Source: Miscanthus floridulus
Taxonomy: Eukaryota; Streptophyta; Magnoliopsida; Poales; Poaceae
Assembly: GCF_019320115.1 (NCBI RefSeq)
Contig: NC_089595.1
Span: 108,268,158 to 108,332,157, forward strand
DNA length: 64,000 nt
Direction of reading: 5' to 3'
Positions 48,543 through 60,638 of this stretch are shown in pieces. The notes beneath the pieces are model-generated. The model did not search any database. It worked only from the letters and a program-made list of their open reading frames with translations, and was not told where the DNA came from. A program made the position numbers and the translations under genes. Each line of letters starts with the position of its first letter. Positions within the stretch are counted from its first letter, which is position 1.

Positions 48543-51500
48543 CTAGATAGAAGCGAAAAAGTCAGGAAAATTTTCTTCCAAGTAATCCTCGGACTCCCAA
48601 GTAGCTTCATCTTCAGTGTGTTGATTCCATTGTACTTTGTAGAACTTGATTGTACGTCTACGAGTGACTCGATCTTTCTGATCTAAGACTTTAATGGGGT
48701 ACTCGGCATAAGTCAAATCAGGTTCTAGTTCTACACCACCAAAGTCGATTTCCTGGTCAGGTACTTGAAGACACTTCTTTAACTGAGATACATGAAAGAT
48801 ATCATGCACCGCTGACATGTGATCTGGTAGCTTGACGCGATAGGCGACTGGTCCACATCGCTGTTGGATCTGAAAAGGACCGACATAACGGGGCGCCAAC
48901 TTTCCCCGAATCCCAAAACGATGAACTCCTTTCATCGGTGATACCTTGAGGTAGACATAATCTCCCACTTTAAATTCTAGCGGTCGTCTCCTCTTATCAG
49001 CATAGCTTTTCTGTCGGGACTGAGCTATCTTCATATTAGCTTGTATGAGTTTAACTTTCTCTTCCGCTTCCTTGACCACATCCGGTCCAAAGAACCAACG
49101 TTCTCCAGCTTCTGACCAATTTAAAGGCGTTTGGCACCTACGGCCATACAATGCTTCGAATGGTGCCATTTTAATGCTCTCTTGATGGCTGTTGTTATAT
49201 GAGAATTCAGCCAAGGGAAGACATTCATCCCATTTAGTACCAAAGGAAAGAACACATGCTCTTAACATATCTTCAAGAATTTGATTTACCCTTTCGGTCT
49301 GTCCGTCTGTTTGCGGATGATAAGCAGAACTACGGATAAGTTTAGTTCCTAAAGACTCATGTAAACTTTTCCAAAACTTGGATATGAACAATGATCCTCT
49401 ATCAGAGACAATGGTCTTGGGTGCCCCATGCAGACTGAAAATTCTATCAAGATAAAGCTTTGCATACTGCTCCGCTCGATATTTATCTCTGACTGGTATG
49501 AAATGAGCTATCTTGGTTAGACGATCAACAATAACCCATATTGAATTGTAGCCTGCAGATGTCCTAGGCAATCCCACGATAAAGTCCATACAAATATCTT
49601 CCCACTTCCAAGATGGAACTGGCAACGAATGTAATGGACCTGCAGTCTTCATATGAACCGCTTTGACTCTCTGACAAATATCACACTTGGCTACATATTG
49701 AGCTATTTCTATTTTCATTTTGGTCCACCAATATCTCTTTCTCAGATCATGATACATTTTGTTGCTACCCGGATGAATGGAGTATCTTGTAGAATGAGCT
49801 TCATCGAGAATCTGCCTTCGTAGCTCCGGATTTTTGGGTACTACCAACCTATCCTTAAACCATACAACATCCGACTCATCAATCTTGAAACAGGTTGGTT
49901 TTCCAGATTTGACTTTATCCTTAATATGGGCTATGCCCTTACTTTTCTGTTGAGCAGCAATGATCTGGTCTTCGATAGTGGACTCAACTACAATATTGGA
50001 CAGGGAACCTTGTTCTATGATTTGTAAATCCAGATGCTCCATCTCTTGACACAATGTTTGCTGCATAGGTTCTACAATTAGGCAATGACAATGACTCTTG
50101 CGACTCAGGGCATCGGCAACCACATTAGCCTTGCCCGGATGATAATGCACTTCTAAGTCATAATCTTTAATAAGTTCTAACCATCTCCTTTGCCTCATAT
50201 TCAGCTCTGACTGGGTGAAGATGTATTTCAAACTTTTGTGGTCCGTATAGATATGACATATATTGCCCAATAAATAATGTCGCCAAATTTTGAGTGAATG
50301 GACAACAGCAGCTAATTCAAGATCATGGGTGGGATAATGTTCTTCGTGCTTCTTGAGTTGTCTGGAAGCATATGCTATGACTCTGCCTTCTTGCATAAGA
50401 ACACAGCCAATACCAACTCCAGATGCATCACAATAGATATCGAATGGCCTCTCGATATCAGGTTGTGCTAATACTGGTGCCGTTGTCAACAACTTCTTCA
50501 ATGTCTGAAAGGCCTCCTCACATCCGGTTGACCATACGAACTTTGTTTGATTTTTCAACAGTCCAGTAATTGGCTTCGCAATTCTGGAGAAGTCAGGGAT
50601 AAACCGACGGTAATACCCTGCCAACCCCAGGAAGCTACGAACTTGATGAACAGTTGTAGGTGCTTTCCAATTAAGGACTTCTTCTACTTTGCTCGGATCA
50701 ACAGCTATACCTTCAGCAGATAGCACATGACCCAGAAATTGTACTTCCTCCAACCAAAATGCACATTTGCTGAATTTGGCATATAGTTGGTGATCTCTTA
50801 ATCTTTGTAGAACAATACGGAGATGTTCCGCATGTTCCTCTTTGCTCTTAGAGTAGATAAGAATGTCATCAATAAACACCACGACAAACTTATCCAACTC
50901 AGGCATGAAAACTGAGTTCATCAGGTACATGAAATGAGCCGGGGCATTGGTCAGCCCAAAAGACATGACTAGATACTCATATAGTCCATATCGGGTAGTA
51001 AACGCTGTCTTTGGCACATCTTCACGTCTGATCTTAATCTGGTGGTAACCTGATCTTAAGTCTATCTTAGAGAATACCTTAGCTCCCGCAAGTTGATCAA
51101 AAAGCAAATCAATTCGGGGTAAGGGATATTTGTTCTTGATGGTGACTTCATTTAATGGCCTATAGTCAACACATAACCTTAAGGTTTGGTCCTTCTTCTT
51201 CACGAATATAGCAGGGCATCCCCAAGGTGATGAACTGGGTTGAATGAAACCCTTGTCTAACAACTCTTGTAGTTGCATTTTTAATTCTGCTAATTCTTTC
51301 GGTGGCATCCTATATGCTCTTCTGGACACTGGTGCTGTCCCTGGTTTCAAATCAATTCTGAACTCTACGTCGCGGTCTGGTGGCAGACCAGGTAGGTCAT
51401 CGGGAAAGACATCCGTAAACTCACATACCACTGAAATTCCCTCGGCTCCTTCAATAATAGTTGCACTAACTGTCTCCACTGTGCTCTTAGGAAAAGGAAG

Positions 51501-53039
51501 TTGGATGAGAAGTCGGGTTTTGCTGTCAGGTGCATTTACCCTTATTGTTCTATGTAGAACATCTATGATAGCCTCGTGTTGAGTTAGCCAGTTCATACCA
51601 AGGATCACATCTATATCTTGATCCTTTAATATCAGCATATTAGTAGGGAACTCATAACCTCCCAAATCAATAGGTACATGCTGAACTACCTCCCTTGTAC
51701 AGATTCGTCCCCCAGGCGACTGTATATGATAGGGTTCTTTTGTTTCCCCAATAGCTATCCCATGCTTCACGACAAATGTACGATTGATGAATGTATGGGA
51801 TGCACCAGAATCAAATAAGGTAATTGCAGGATGCTTAGCAATGGGAAACATACCCATCATAACTGGTTCTCCTTCTGGAATAGATTCCACTTGCGTATAG
51901 AATACCCTTCCAGTTTTCTTCTCAGCCGGACCCTTTTGATGGTTCTGAGCATTGCCCTTGTACTGATTTGGAGTTTGATTAACAGGGGCTTTGGTTGCAT
52001 TAGGATTGTTCTTCCGAGGATACGGACATTCTCGGGAAAAATGCCCGGGTTTACCACAATTATAGCATGGAAAATTGTGATTCTGAGGAGTAGCATTGCG
52101 GTTTGCATTATTGGCATTGTTCTGCTGTTGTGGTACTTGATGAGTATAAGGTGTATTAATTGCAGGGCGAATGAAGATTTGCTGCCTGCTTTGGCCTTGT
52201 TGTGGGCGGAATGGCGTACGGCCATGATTCTGAGGATGGTATACTATCTTCTGACGCTTGCCACTTGATGATCCGGAAGCAAATATTTTCTTCTTCTTCG
52301 CCTCTTTGTGTCGGCGGTAATTTTCTTCCGAAGCGATAGCAATGTTGATTGTTTCGTGGTAAGTTGCATTACCACAGGCTGCCATCATTGTCTGCAGTTT
52401 AGTGTTCAAGCCTCTAAGAAAATGATTCTTTTTCTTTCTGTCCGTATTGACGTACTCAATAGCATACTGAGACAGATGGTTGAAACGCCCAACATAATGC
52501 ATCACCGGGTGCTCCCCTTGCTTAAGAGCCAAGAACTCTTCCAGCTTCATGGTCATCACACCGTCCGGAATATAATGTGCCCTGAAGGCATCCTTGAACT
52601 CCCTCCAGTTGATTTGGTGACCAACGGGCTGTACTGCTATCAAATTTGCCCACCAAGCACCAGCAGCTCCTCGGAGTTGCTGTGCCGCAAACCTTGGTTT
52701 TTGAACCTCAGTACAGTGGATTAGCTCGAACTTTTGCTCTATTGTCCTAAGCCAATCATCAGCTTCTAAAGGTTCGTCTGCCTTTGAGAATACAGGCGGA
52801 CGTGTGTCAGTAAAATCCACATATGTTGACTCGTCGTTTCCATTATTACGACGGCCACGATTAGGGTATGGTGCCTGCTGGTTCTGCGCCAACTCCCTTA
52901 ACAGCCTGGCATTCTCTACCGTTGCGTTGACGAGTGCAGCTATGGCATCTGCCATAGTCGAGGGCATTGGTGGAGGATTTGGGCACTCATCATCATCATG
53001 CGAGCCACTAGCACCAGTTCGGGTGATAGGACGAGGCAT
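48543..53039 (-). CDS. Element F gag-pol polyprotein with C-terminal chromodomain, intact
   Basis: 1498 residues in one frame. Gag core about 85-260 ([28 protein letters not shown]); CCHC knuckle 325-338 ([14 protein letters not shown]); aspartic protease with DSGA at 410-413. RT about 580-760, with [11 protein letters not shown] and FIDD at 722-725; RNase H from about 865, with catalytic D871 in CDASG. Integrase zinc finger residues include C1119 and C1122, and the catalytic triad is D1152, D1213 and E1249. The chromodomain is about 1442-1490 (EYPIKVLDQ...[18 protein letters not shown]); of the three cage aromatics of HP1, Tyr1447 and Trp1471 are present and the third is His1474. RT before integrase marks Gypsy, and the chromodomain marks a chromovirus. 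Catalytic residues are all present, so it is probably functional. Confidence 0.97.
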   Translation of the reverse strand: MPRPITRTGASGSHDDDECPNPPPMPSTMADAIAALVNATVENARLLRELAQNQQAPYPNRGRRNNGNDESTYVDFTDTRPPVFSKADEPLEADDWLRTIEQKFELIHCTEVQKPRFAAQQLRGAAGAWWANLIAVQPVGHQINWREFKDAFRAHYIPDGVMTMKLEEFLALKQGEHPVMHYVGRFNHLSQYAIEYVNTDRKKKNHFLRGLNTKLQTMMAACGNATYHETINIAIASEENYRRHKEAKKKKIFASGSSSGKRQKIVYHPQNHGRTPFRPQQGQSRQQIFIRPAINTPYTHQVPQQQNNANNANRNATPQNHNFPCYNCGKPGHFSRECPYPRKNNPNATKAPVNQTPNQYKGNAQNHQKGPAEKKTGRVFYTQVESIPEGEPVMMGMFPIAKHPAITLFDSGASHTFINRTFVVKHGIAIGETKEPYHIQSPGGRICTREVVQHVPIDLGGYEFPTNMLILKDQDIDVILGMNWLTQHEAIIDVLHRTIRVNAPDSKTRLLIQLPFPKSTVETVSATIIEGAEGISVVCEFTDVFPDDLPGLPPDRDVEFRIDLKPGTAPVSRRAYRMPPKELAELKMQLQELLDKGFIQPSSSPWGCPAIFVKKKDQTLRLCVDYRPLNEVTIKNKYPLPRIDLLFDQLAGAKVFSKIDLRSGYHQIKIRREDVPKTAFTTRYGLYEYLVMSFGLTNAPAHFMYLMNSVFMPELDKFVVVFIDDILIYSKSKEEHAEHLRIVLQRLRDHQLYAKFSKCAFWLEEVQFLGHVLSAEGIAVDPSKVEEVLNWKAPTTVHQVRSFLGLAGYYRRFIPDFSRIAKPITGLLKNQTKFVWSTGCEEAFQTLKKLLTTAPVLAQPDIERPFDIYCDASGVGIGCVLMQEGRVIAYASRQLKKHEEHYPTHDLELAAVVHSLKIWRHYLLGNICHIYTDHKSLKYIFTQSELNMRQRRWLELIKDYDLEVHYHPGKANVVADALSRKSHCHCLIVEPMQQTLCQEMEHLDLQIIEQGSLSNIVVESTIEDQIIAAQQKSKGIAHIKDKVKSGKPTCFKIDESDVVWFKDRLVVPKNPELRRQILDEAHSTRYSIHPGSNKMYHDLRKRYWWTKMKIEIAQYVAKCDICQRVKAVHMKTAGPLHSLPVPSWKWEDICMDFIVGLPRTSAGYNSIWVIVDRLTKIAHFIPVRDKYRAEQYAKLYLDRIFSLHGAPKTIVSDRGSLFISKFWKSLHESLGTKLIRSSAYHPQTDGQTERVNQILEDMLRACVLSFGTKWDECLPLAEFSYNNSHQESIKMAPFEALYGRRCQTPLNWSEAGERWFFGPDVVKEAEEKVKLIQANMKIAQSRQKSYADKRRRPLEFKVGDYVYLKVSPMKGVHRFGIRGKLAPRYVGPFQIQQRCGPVAYRVKLPDHMSAVHDIFHVSQLKKCLQVPDQEIDFGGVELEPDLTYAEYPIKVLDQKDRVTRRRTIKFYKVQWNQHTEDEATWESEDYLEENFPDFFASI

Positions 53040-53198
53040 CTGTTAGAGAAACACATTTACTTACATTATTCTTTATTGAAAGCTTTTAAAAGGTTGCATA
53101 CCACAAAGGGTTCTTATTTATATTACATGTCTTGTATCCCACAAGACAACCCTGGTTTTCTAGGAAAGCAGTAAAGGAACTACTTCTACTCCAAGCTT

Positions 53199-53735
53199 TC
53201 AGTCTTCGGCATCCGTGCCCGTATCAGACGAAACCTCATCTTCATCTGAGAAGTACACTAACTCCTCAGGATCCTCCTCCTCTTCTTCATTCTCGACTTC
53301 TCCTGGAGCTACAATCATTTCTTCATCGGTAACTTCACCATCCCCATGAGGAGGATGAAGTTGAGCATACAGCATATGGACATTCTCATGCAGGATGGCA
53401 TTGTCCATCTCCAGGTCCTCTACATAGAACTCCAACTCATTGACGCGTTCATTGGCCGCATCTTCTCGTGTCCAGGCTTCATTCCGCAGCTCCATGGTCA
53501 TGGTGATACCCCTTTGCATTTCCGCCAGCTCTTCTTGGTCTTTAGCATGAGCTCGACGAAGAGTGTTGAGCTCCTTGTTAAGGTTCTCGACGTTGGCGGG
53601 GTTGCTCGAAGATCCTTCCTCTCCTGGGTTCTTGGAACTTCCTTCACCAAGCTCGTGATTTCTTGGTGCCAATTGGTGACAAGGGACTCCATGAGGTCCG
53701 GTGGACTTGCGTGCGGTTTTCTTGGTCTTTGCCAT
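53199..53735 (-). CDS. Accessory ORF of element F: H3-tail-like N-terminus, coiled coil, acidic C-terminus
   Basis: 178 residues on the sense strand between the primer-binding site and gag. Residues 2-13 (AKTKKTARKSTG) match histone H3 residues 1-12 at 10 of 12 positions, with the differences R2K and Q5K. Lys4, Lys9 and Ser10 equivalents are kept, and a QLA three residues after a Pro echoes the H3 stretch that follows. Residues about 50-130 form coiled coil (NVENLNKELNTLRRAHAKDQ to LEMDNAILHENVHMLYAQL). Residues 135-178 are strongly acidic (EVENEEEEEDPEELVYFSDE). There is no transposition domain. No function is known to me. The frame is open and stop-free, as expected for a very young copy. 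It could be translated from the genomic RNA upstream of gag or from a spliced RNA; neither can be seen here. Confidence 0.7.
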   Translation of the reverse strand: MAKTKKTARKSTGPHGVPCHQLAPRNHELGEGSSKNPGEEGSSSNPANVENLNKELNTLRRAHAKDQEELAEMQRGITMTMELRNEAWTREDAANERVNELEFYVEDLEMDNAILHENVHMLYAQLHPPHGDGEVTDEEMIVAPGEVENEEEEEDPEELVYFSDEDEVSSDTGTDAED

Positions 53736-54110
53736 AGCCTGAAGAATTTAGGGTAGGACTATAAGAATAGCTTGAGGATAACGGAGGTTAGCAAGAATGG
53801 GATTGACATTACTTACCCAACCACTATTAAGGGGAATTAATATGCAATGTGCTTAAGCATGATGCATGAATCGATCTTACGAATCTAAGTACCAAAAGAT
53901 TAATATAATCATGAGTACTAGATTTTTATAATACATAGGACAAACCTAATCATATTATCCGCCACAAACTTTTCAAATAAGTCAGGATTGAGTCTGGATC
54001 AAAGGTAAGAAGAAAGAAATTGAACTTTCAAAATATCATGTTTACTTTCCTTGATCCAAATCATTTTGAAGGTTTTCCAAAGTAACCTACAATGATCTTA
54101 GATGGGAACT

Positions 54111-54122
54111 GCTCTGATACCA
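54111..54122 (-). other. Primer-binding site of element F
   Basis: The minus strand reads TGGTATCAGAGC two bases inside the 5' LTR, complementary to the initiator-methionine tRNA 3' end. Confidence 0.9.
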
Positions 54123-54124
54123 GC

Positions 54125-57100
54125 TGTGGCAGAACCTCCTAAGAAATTGGGCCCACATGCACCTATCGTTGTCTTAACAGACCTCGGATAGCGTACAAGA
54201 GTTCCCAACAACTCAACAGGTCTGTCGGGTGTCCTAGGGAGACCCGAATCATCCACGATTCTCTTTTCAAACAGGATCCCAATCACAGTCATTGCAGATT
54301 ACAACAGTTTATTCAAATATATACCAGAGTAAAAGATAGCGGAAGTCTTAAGATAACATAATTACAAACCAGTTGTTTTCAAACTTACAATACCATAAGT
54401 GTTATACAACCATAGTAGCGGGATAATATTACATTAACTTTATTTATCAAACAAACTAGTGCCTTGTCCAAAGGCCATTCATTACTCCTCATCATCATCG
54501 TTGACTTCAAACACTGACATGCAGCAGGGACCAAAACAAGCCTGCGCATGCGACTCACCTGCAACAAGGGTTAACAAACCCTGAGTACAAAGGTACTCAA
54601 CAAGACTAACCCGACGTAACGGGGTGTAATACTTTAGAGATGCAGGGATTTGGGGCAAGGTAAGGATGTAGCAAGATTCAAAAGTTCTTTGCCAAAAGCT
54701 TACTATCCTTCATTCTATTTTCAAGTTTACCACTAAGTTCTTTTAGTTCATTATCTCAACTAAATATACATTTCCCATATTCCATTCCTTCCCATTCCAT
54801 TCTTTTTCTCATATTTTAGTAATTCACCAGTACTACATTGCTTCTGTAATGAATCGAGTCTCCATATCCGTGGAGCACCGGCAATTCGAATTGATTCAAG
54901 TCCCAGCTGGGGATTCCTTATCACACGACATATGTAGAACTTAATCTTGCATATATCAACCTCGCTATCGGATCTTCCTATACTAAGCCGTCTCCACGCC
55001 ACCCGAGAGTACAGCACACCTCAAATCCGGCCACATTCCAGCCACGAGGGTACACGCTACTCCCGCCATCTCTCCACTCCCAGTGCGCGGGCATTCGTCT
55101 TAGTATCGGATTAGCCGAAGTAGGCTTACCGGAGTATGTGACCAGTACTACAAAGTGTCTCGTTCAGAAGATCCACAATGAGTGGCCTTTAAGCGACATA
55201 GTCGGTAACATTACCCAACATTCAAGATAAGTCACCCGGCTAGTCTCTAATTCATTCTACATTCTTTCTTTCTTTGGCCAGTATGCCATCTTTGATTGTA
55301 TCAAAACTTTTGCTTTGAAAGCCTATCATAAAGCATACTAAGCACACTACGCCTTTATAAATGAAAACATCTTCAAGGATGGTAAACAATTATCAAGGTA
55401 GGTAATGCATCAAGTAGGTAACATTTGAATTAAACAACTTAATGCAATAAATAACATAGGTGATAACTTTTCAAAGTAAACAAGGTAAGGGCTTAATGCA
55501 TAAACCGGGGCTTGCCTTCGTTGACGATTTCCGGTTCTGGATTAGGACCACAATTATCAAATCCCGTGACAACCGGGGATTCTTCCAGAACTTGCTCAAC
55601 TAGAATCGTTTCGTTCTCGGATTCTACACGAAATGATAACATATGCTTTAACATGATGATAATGTAAACATGATGCTTCCACAGTACATAAAATGTAAAA
55701 ACACCCGCAAACGATTTGATTTCGCGGTACAGTTGTAAGCCAACAAAACCAACCCGTAACCCTATCATCAAGAACCACACATGAGACTTGACCTAATGGA
55801 TCTTGGAACCCTACTAGTCACAAAACATGACCAAAACAAGATCCATCACTAATCAACACTTAGGGTTTCGACGAGTTAACTTGTTAATGACCTTGGTTAT
55901 CACATGAAATGTCATTAAGACTTACTAATCACAACATAGATATTAGTTCAAAAACTAATTAAGGTACTAAGGATCATTATAAGTTAATGACCCAAGTCAA
56001 CAATCAATTCTAAAATCAAACAAAATCTTAATTGATTAAACATTGATTAAATGAATAATTAATTAAATACTTAAGTCTATATTAGGTACAAATTAAACTT
56101 TGTCCAATTAAGCTCAAATTTTTATGTAAGCTTCCTCATGATAAATTAGTGTACCAAAATAAATTTCATAATTTTTGGAGTTATATAGTGACCTACAAAA
56201 ATCATGGAAATTGCATTTTTCAATTAAAGGAGTGAATATTTGAACATTCAAAATTTAACTAAATTTCAAATTTCAAATTTTTAAATCATACTAGAACATG
56301 TACAGAAGCTACACAAAAATTTTCAGAATTTTTGAATGTGTAAATAAATTCCTACAAAATTGCCAAATCTCTGCACTATTCAAAATCAGAAAATCATCAA
56401 AACTCACTATTCTTCTTCCTCAGCATCACTGACAGCCTGACCCCACGCGTCAGCGGCAGTGGGCAAGGCACGGCGGCACGGCCAGCTCCGGCCAGCAAAA
56501 CGCGCCGGTGATGACTCTCCGACGCTACGGATTGCTCCTACATGATCTTCTACTTCCTACGAATCGAACTCGGCTATCAGAACGGAATAAGGTACACCGG
56601 AGACACCTCCACACCGGGCATGGCGGGCGGAGCACGTCGGTGAACGGCGTAAACACGGTGATGGTACAGTAGGGACTGAAGCGAAGTGATAAACACGTTC
56701 AGGAGCTTACTGCGATCACGATGGCGGACTCGGTGCAGCCGGAGATGGTCTGGAGCAGCCTGGCCACGGTGAGGCAGTCGCGGCGGAGCTCCGACCGGTC
56801 ACGGGGAAGATGGGTTACGCCGGGCGATTCCGGCCAACACCAGCGACGTGAGTAAGTCGAGGAGGAGCGCAAGACCAATGCGATCACGTTGACGTAGCTG
56901 GGAACGACTGACGCGGCTCGACGAGACCAACGGCGAGCGGCGGAGCTATGCGGTGGCGGAGCAGAGCAGAGGGAAGAAATGGGAGCGACGGCGACGACGG
57001 TGGCTATTTATAGCCTGGAAGGAGGCGTACGGTGTCGCCAACGCACGGGCGAACTCGCCACGGTGACAACGGCGTGTCACCGCGCGTGAAAGCGGCGAAG

Positions 57101-57813
57101 AAGGGCGGCGGCAAGCTGACTGCGTGTCGACGGCGGTGAGCAGTGAGGTGGAGATGAAATTTTGAAAAATTTACAAAACTGCCATTGCGTCCATTTCTCA
57201 AATTACTCTTAAATTTTCTAAAGAAGTTGAAAATCTCCAAAAATGAAAGTTGCACAACTTTTCAAGTACTACAACTTTGATTTAAGAAACATTTTCAAAT
57301 TCTACCTCCATTTTGAATTTCACATTTGGGGTACATTTAAAGATTTGAATCATTTCAAAATTACTCCAAATTTTATATGTAAACTTGAAAAACTTTGAAT
57401 ACCAAAGTTGATCCTTATAAAATAATCTCCAACTTTGCTTTTTACCTCAACCCCAAATTCCTCATGGATTTTGAATTAGTAAAAAGGGGCAAAAAGGACT
57501 TTTAAAATTTGAATATGAATTCAAATTTGATTTGTCTTCCTTTTACTTAAATTTTGATTTTTGACCAGTAACATGGCCCATTAGGGTTATTTGAGTCAAA
57601 GGACATATGACCTCACATGATCACATGAAATTTAACCCTTGTGGTCATGATCTGTATTTAGGGTTTTTGAAACATATCACATGAAATAACAACATTATGA
57701 AATAAACCTTATTTAGTGAATACATTCAAAACTTTATACTAAATGAATGCTTTACAATGCACATGATGACATGTCAAATTTTAGTATTAGGTCAAAACAC
57801 CAGAGGTGTTACA
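54125..57813 (-). repeat. 5' LTR of element F
   Basis: Identical in length to the 3' copy with two substitutions noticed. TATAAATA on the minus strand at 57005-57012 would start the genomic RNA. GC-rich U3/R sequence lies upstream of about 57150. Confidence 0.97.
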
Positions 57814-57818
57814 ACTTT

Positions 57819-59286
57819 CTGGATGCGACGGCCAAAGGCTCGTGGTCCTAGGCCGTCTGGGCTGGGACTCTGGTCGTCTGGTCGACGACCAAGCCTAGGG
57901 TGCGTTTCCCCGCTCCCCTCGATGGTCTAGCTAGGGCACGTGCCGCCTGCTCTCACCGCCCCATGACGAACTTCATCATCACGTCGGGCTTGATGCCGAT
58001 TGTTGATGACGCTGCGAGCATCTCAGTTCGGCCCGAGTCGTTCACGAATAGGTGGTCGGTGTGGAGCGGGCGCCGGGTCAGGCCATGGTGCAGCTGCGGC
58101 CTCCTATTCCATGCTCGGTGGCTGTAGCAGTGAGCGGATGGAGCGGTTTGACTGGTGCGCCCCCATTCCCCTAGTGAGGAGAGAGGCCATGAGTCGGTGT
58201 CACGACACAGAGCTCTCCGCCTATTGAACGACGGCGGTTTCCACCAGTGCCCAGAGGTTCCGATGGATCGCTTGTTCCTAGGGGTCGTCAGGCTCGGGAA
58301 GGCCGCGCAGAAGCATCGCCGCAGCGGCGATGTTCTGACCAGCCTGAGCGAACTATGGGGGATCGTTTCCTCCATCAATGATGTTGCGCTAGACCTGACG
58401 AGCGTGATCTCGGGCACCGCTCGTCGGGTTACGCGCACGTGGCGCAGCGTGCTACACCGAGCGCGCCAGCGCAGGTGGCGGCTGCTCTGCCGCCTTTATC
58501 GTAACTCCTCGTTGTGCTCCTGTGCACGCGAGGGCCTCCGCACGAGGGCCAGAGGGGTGTGAGTCTGTAGGGACTCCACTACCACCGGTGGCTATCCTAG
58601 AGCGTCCGCCATAGCGCACTACCAGGACAGAGGGTGGCTAGGTGCCACGACATCGCCGATGCTGGAGCCGTCGCTTTCAACCTCATCATCCAAGAGGTCG
58701 TGGAAAGAGGTGGGAGCGTAGCTCGCCATCCCTATGAATTCAGATATGAGAGGGGGCGACATCAGCATCTTTCGGAACCCTCGTGCGTACGTGTCCGCGG
58801 GGGACGTGAGGCCATAGGGGAACCGGTCGCACAATGGTTACGGTGGGGACAATGGGGTCCCTCCGGAGAGTCGGCGAAAGATATTAAATAGCGAGTAAAG
58901 AACAATATGTACGTTACTCATAGTGGAGTTTGAGCCTAGCGTGGGCTTGGGGCGAAGCACAGGTGTCTTGTCGTTAAGGTCGTCGGGTGGGCCAGAGTCG
59001 ACGGAGGGCGCTCCACCTCCGACTGGCGTCGGGACAAGTGCCTCCTCACGGAGGCGAAGCACGCTGAGTTGGTCAGCGACGAAGTCTAAGCTTCCAAAGA
59101 GGAAGGTCTGGGATGGCTCGAAGATGGGAGGGACCCACGTCCCAACAGGTGGGAGCGTAGGAAACTCCAGCAAGCCGAAGCAAATTGTATCGCTTGAGCC
59201 CGTCATGCCGAAGATGGTGGAAAGGTGGGCCATCCGCTGACCAAAAAACATGAACGTACGGCGTCCTCCCCACGGACGGCGCCAAC
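57819..59286 (-). pseudogene. Element B gag, N-terminal part
   Basis: Minus strand, beginning after the primer-binding site with an ATG near 59252 (MFFGQRMAHLSTIFGMTGSS). It includes FGSLDFVADQLSVLRLREEA, comparable to FGDLDF at the same place in element A, and further down ISEFIGMASYAPTSFHDLLD (58740-58680), matching element A's EFVGMIEYVAESFHDLL. The frame changes several times, so it is decayed. It continues in the 44624-44684 sliver. Confidence 0.65.
59269..59285 (-). other. Primer-binding site of element B
   Basis: The minus strand reads TTGGCGCCGTCCGTGGG one base inside the LTR, of the TGGCGCC type common in grass Gypsy elements. The tRNA was not identified. Confidence 0.65.
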
Positions 59287-60399
59287 TGTCGGTGCGAAAA
59301 GTGACCAACAAGTAAATATTTGTAGTTTTGCCATGCGTTGTGATCGGATGTGGCCTAGCACTCAATGACACAGGGTTTATACTGGTTCAGGCAATGTATC
59401 CTACATCCAGTTTTAGTCGGTCGGTGACTTTATTCCTAAGCCTAGGTGCTCGAAGTTTGTTGTGGGGTTACAAACGAGTGGAAATAGAAGAGGGATGTTA
59501 AAGGTCCGGTCGGACTCTGGACCGAAGGGCCAAGAGTGACGGGAGCTCCAACATGTGCTAAGTATTGGAACATACGCTCTGCGTAGCTTGAGAGCTTTAG
59601 AGTTCTAAAGCCTAGTAGAGAGAGAGTCAAAATGAGTCGTTTGTCTGTCACTGTTGGGAGAGAGAGCATCCCCTTTTATAGGTGAAGGGGATGGCCTTAC
59701 ATGTAAGAGAGAGAGTGTGTGTGTGTGTCTATCCTATCTTGTTGCCCACGCCATAGGGTACAAGATAGTTTGTTGGCGCCCACAATACTATTGACGCCTA
59801 GATGCATGTGGCAGGCTCCATCGTGTTCTTCTGGTATGGCAAATGTCGGCGCCTACCATACTGTAGGACAAATGTCAGCGCCCACAATATTGTTCGTGTT
59901 CTAATATGTCTGGAAGATTGCAGGGCACCCTTCTGACATGTCCTAGTGGTACTGTCCTACAGGCATACAGGGTACGGTCCTCGGTATTGCAGCTGACTTA
60001 AGCGTCTTGTCTTATTTGTTCCGCCTGATTCTTGGGTCCTCACCGAGCGGGTGTCCCCGATCGATCGTTCTCAGTCGGCTCCGACCGCGTCGGTCGGAGT
60101 CATAAGCCGTAAGCTGAGGTTAGACATATTCTCGGTCAGAAGAGCGGGTCAGAGTCAGAAGCGAGCATCGTTCCCCCCTTGGCCAGGCCTTCCGGTCGGA
60201 GACTACGAGTCAGAGTCGGAAGCGAGCGTCGCCCCCTCCATGGCCAGACCTTCCGGTCGGAGACTGGATCACTCTTTTGGCCTATCGTTAGGTACCTAGG
60301 CCGGCCCAGGAGTCACGCGTTGTCGTAACATCGTCTGCTAGGCCGAGCTTTTTGCTGGGAAGCGGGACCATTGGGGACCCCGGGTTTATGAACCCGACA
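59287..60399 (-). repeat. 5' LTR of element B
   Basis: 1113 bp with TGTCGG...CCGACA termini. On the minus strand TATAAAAG lies at 59673-59680. It contains a short TG microsatellite (about 59711-59727) and a duplicated unit of about 66 bp around 60125-60262 (CTTCCGGTCGGAGACT repeats). It differs from the LTR of element A except for the terminal hexamers and the TATA region. Confidence 0.8.
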
Positions 60400-60638
60400 G
60401 TGTGCGTGTCTTCCTCTCTCCTCATGTTGGGTACCAAGCATAGTGTGCGTGTCTTCCTCTCTCCTCATGTTGGGTACGTGTGTTTTGGGCTGGGTGTGCG
60501 TGTGTTGTGTGCATGCTTGAATTTGGGTGTTCATACCTCTATTTTTGCACTTATTATCTCAGCTCTAGTAGTAGCTTAACAGATATGGTAAAAATATGTA
60601 ATAGAGCATCTTTTGGATGCTATTGTTAAAAACCTTAG
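60400..60638. repeat. Right flank of element B with a 43-bp tandem duplication
   Basis: A 35-bp stretch starting GTGTGCGTGTCTTCC occurs at 60400-60434 and again perfectly at 60443-60477. The rest is AT-rich and ends with CTTAG, the duplication of the next LTR. No gene was seen. Confidence 0.7.

Larger units (their letters stand above)
44685..57813 (-). mobile_element. Element F: intact, very young Tekay/Del chromovirus (Ty3/Gypsy; TSD ACTTT)
   Basis: LTRs at 44685-48373 and 54125-57813 are each exactly 3689 bp, and I noticed only two substitutions between them (46098/55538 and 47555/56995). The duplication ACTTT flanks the element (44680-44684 and 57814-57818). On the minus strand: methionine-tRNA primer-binding site, a small accessory ORF, an uninterrupted gag-pol of 1498 codons with a C-terminal chromodomain, and a polypurine tract. 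All parts needed for autonomous transposition appear present. Confidence 0.97.
30454..60399 (-). mobile_element. Element B: minus-strand Tat-type Gypsy element split by elements E and F
   Basis: 5' LTR at 59287-60399, primer-binding site at 59269-59285, then gag in three pieces: 59286-57819, 44684-44624 and 31367-30454. The frame reads across the removed duplications of E (GTTTC) and F (ACTTT), which proves the nesting. Everything after the gag C-terminal part is missing: the sequence passes directly into element C's LTR. Protease, RT, integrase and the 3' LTR are not in the window. Confidence 0.8.

Noticed and set aside
51244..51582. Plus-strand frame of 112 codons opposite the protease/RT of element F
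   Set aside because: Antisense shadow of the gag-pol frame with no features of its own.
54111..54122. Possible tRNA gene fragment at the methionine-type sequence
   Set aside because: Only the 12-base tRNA 3'-end complement is present, at the exact place of a retrotransposon primer-binding site; there is no cloverleaf around it.
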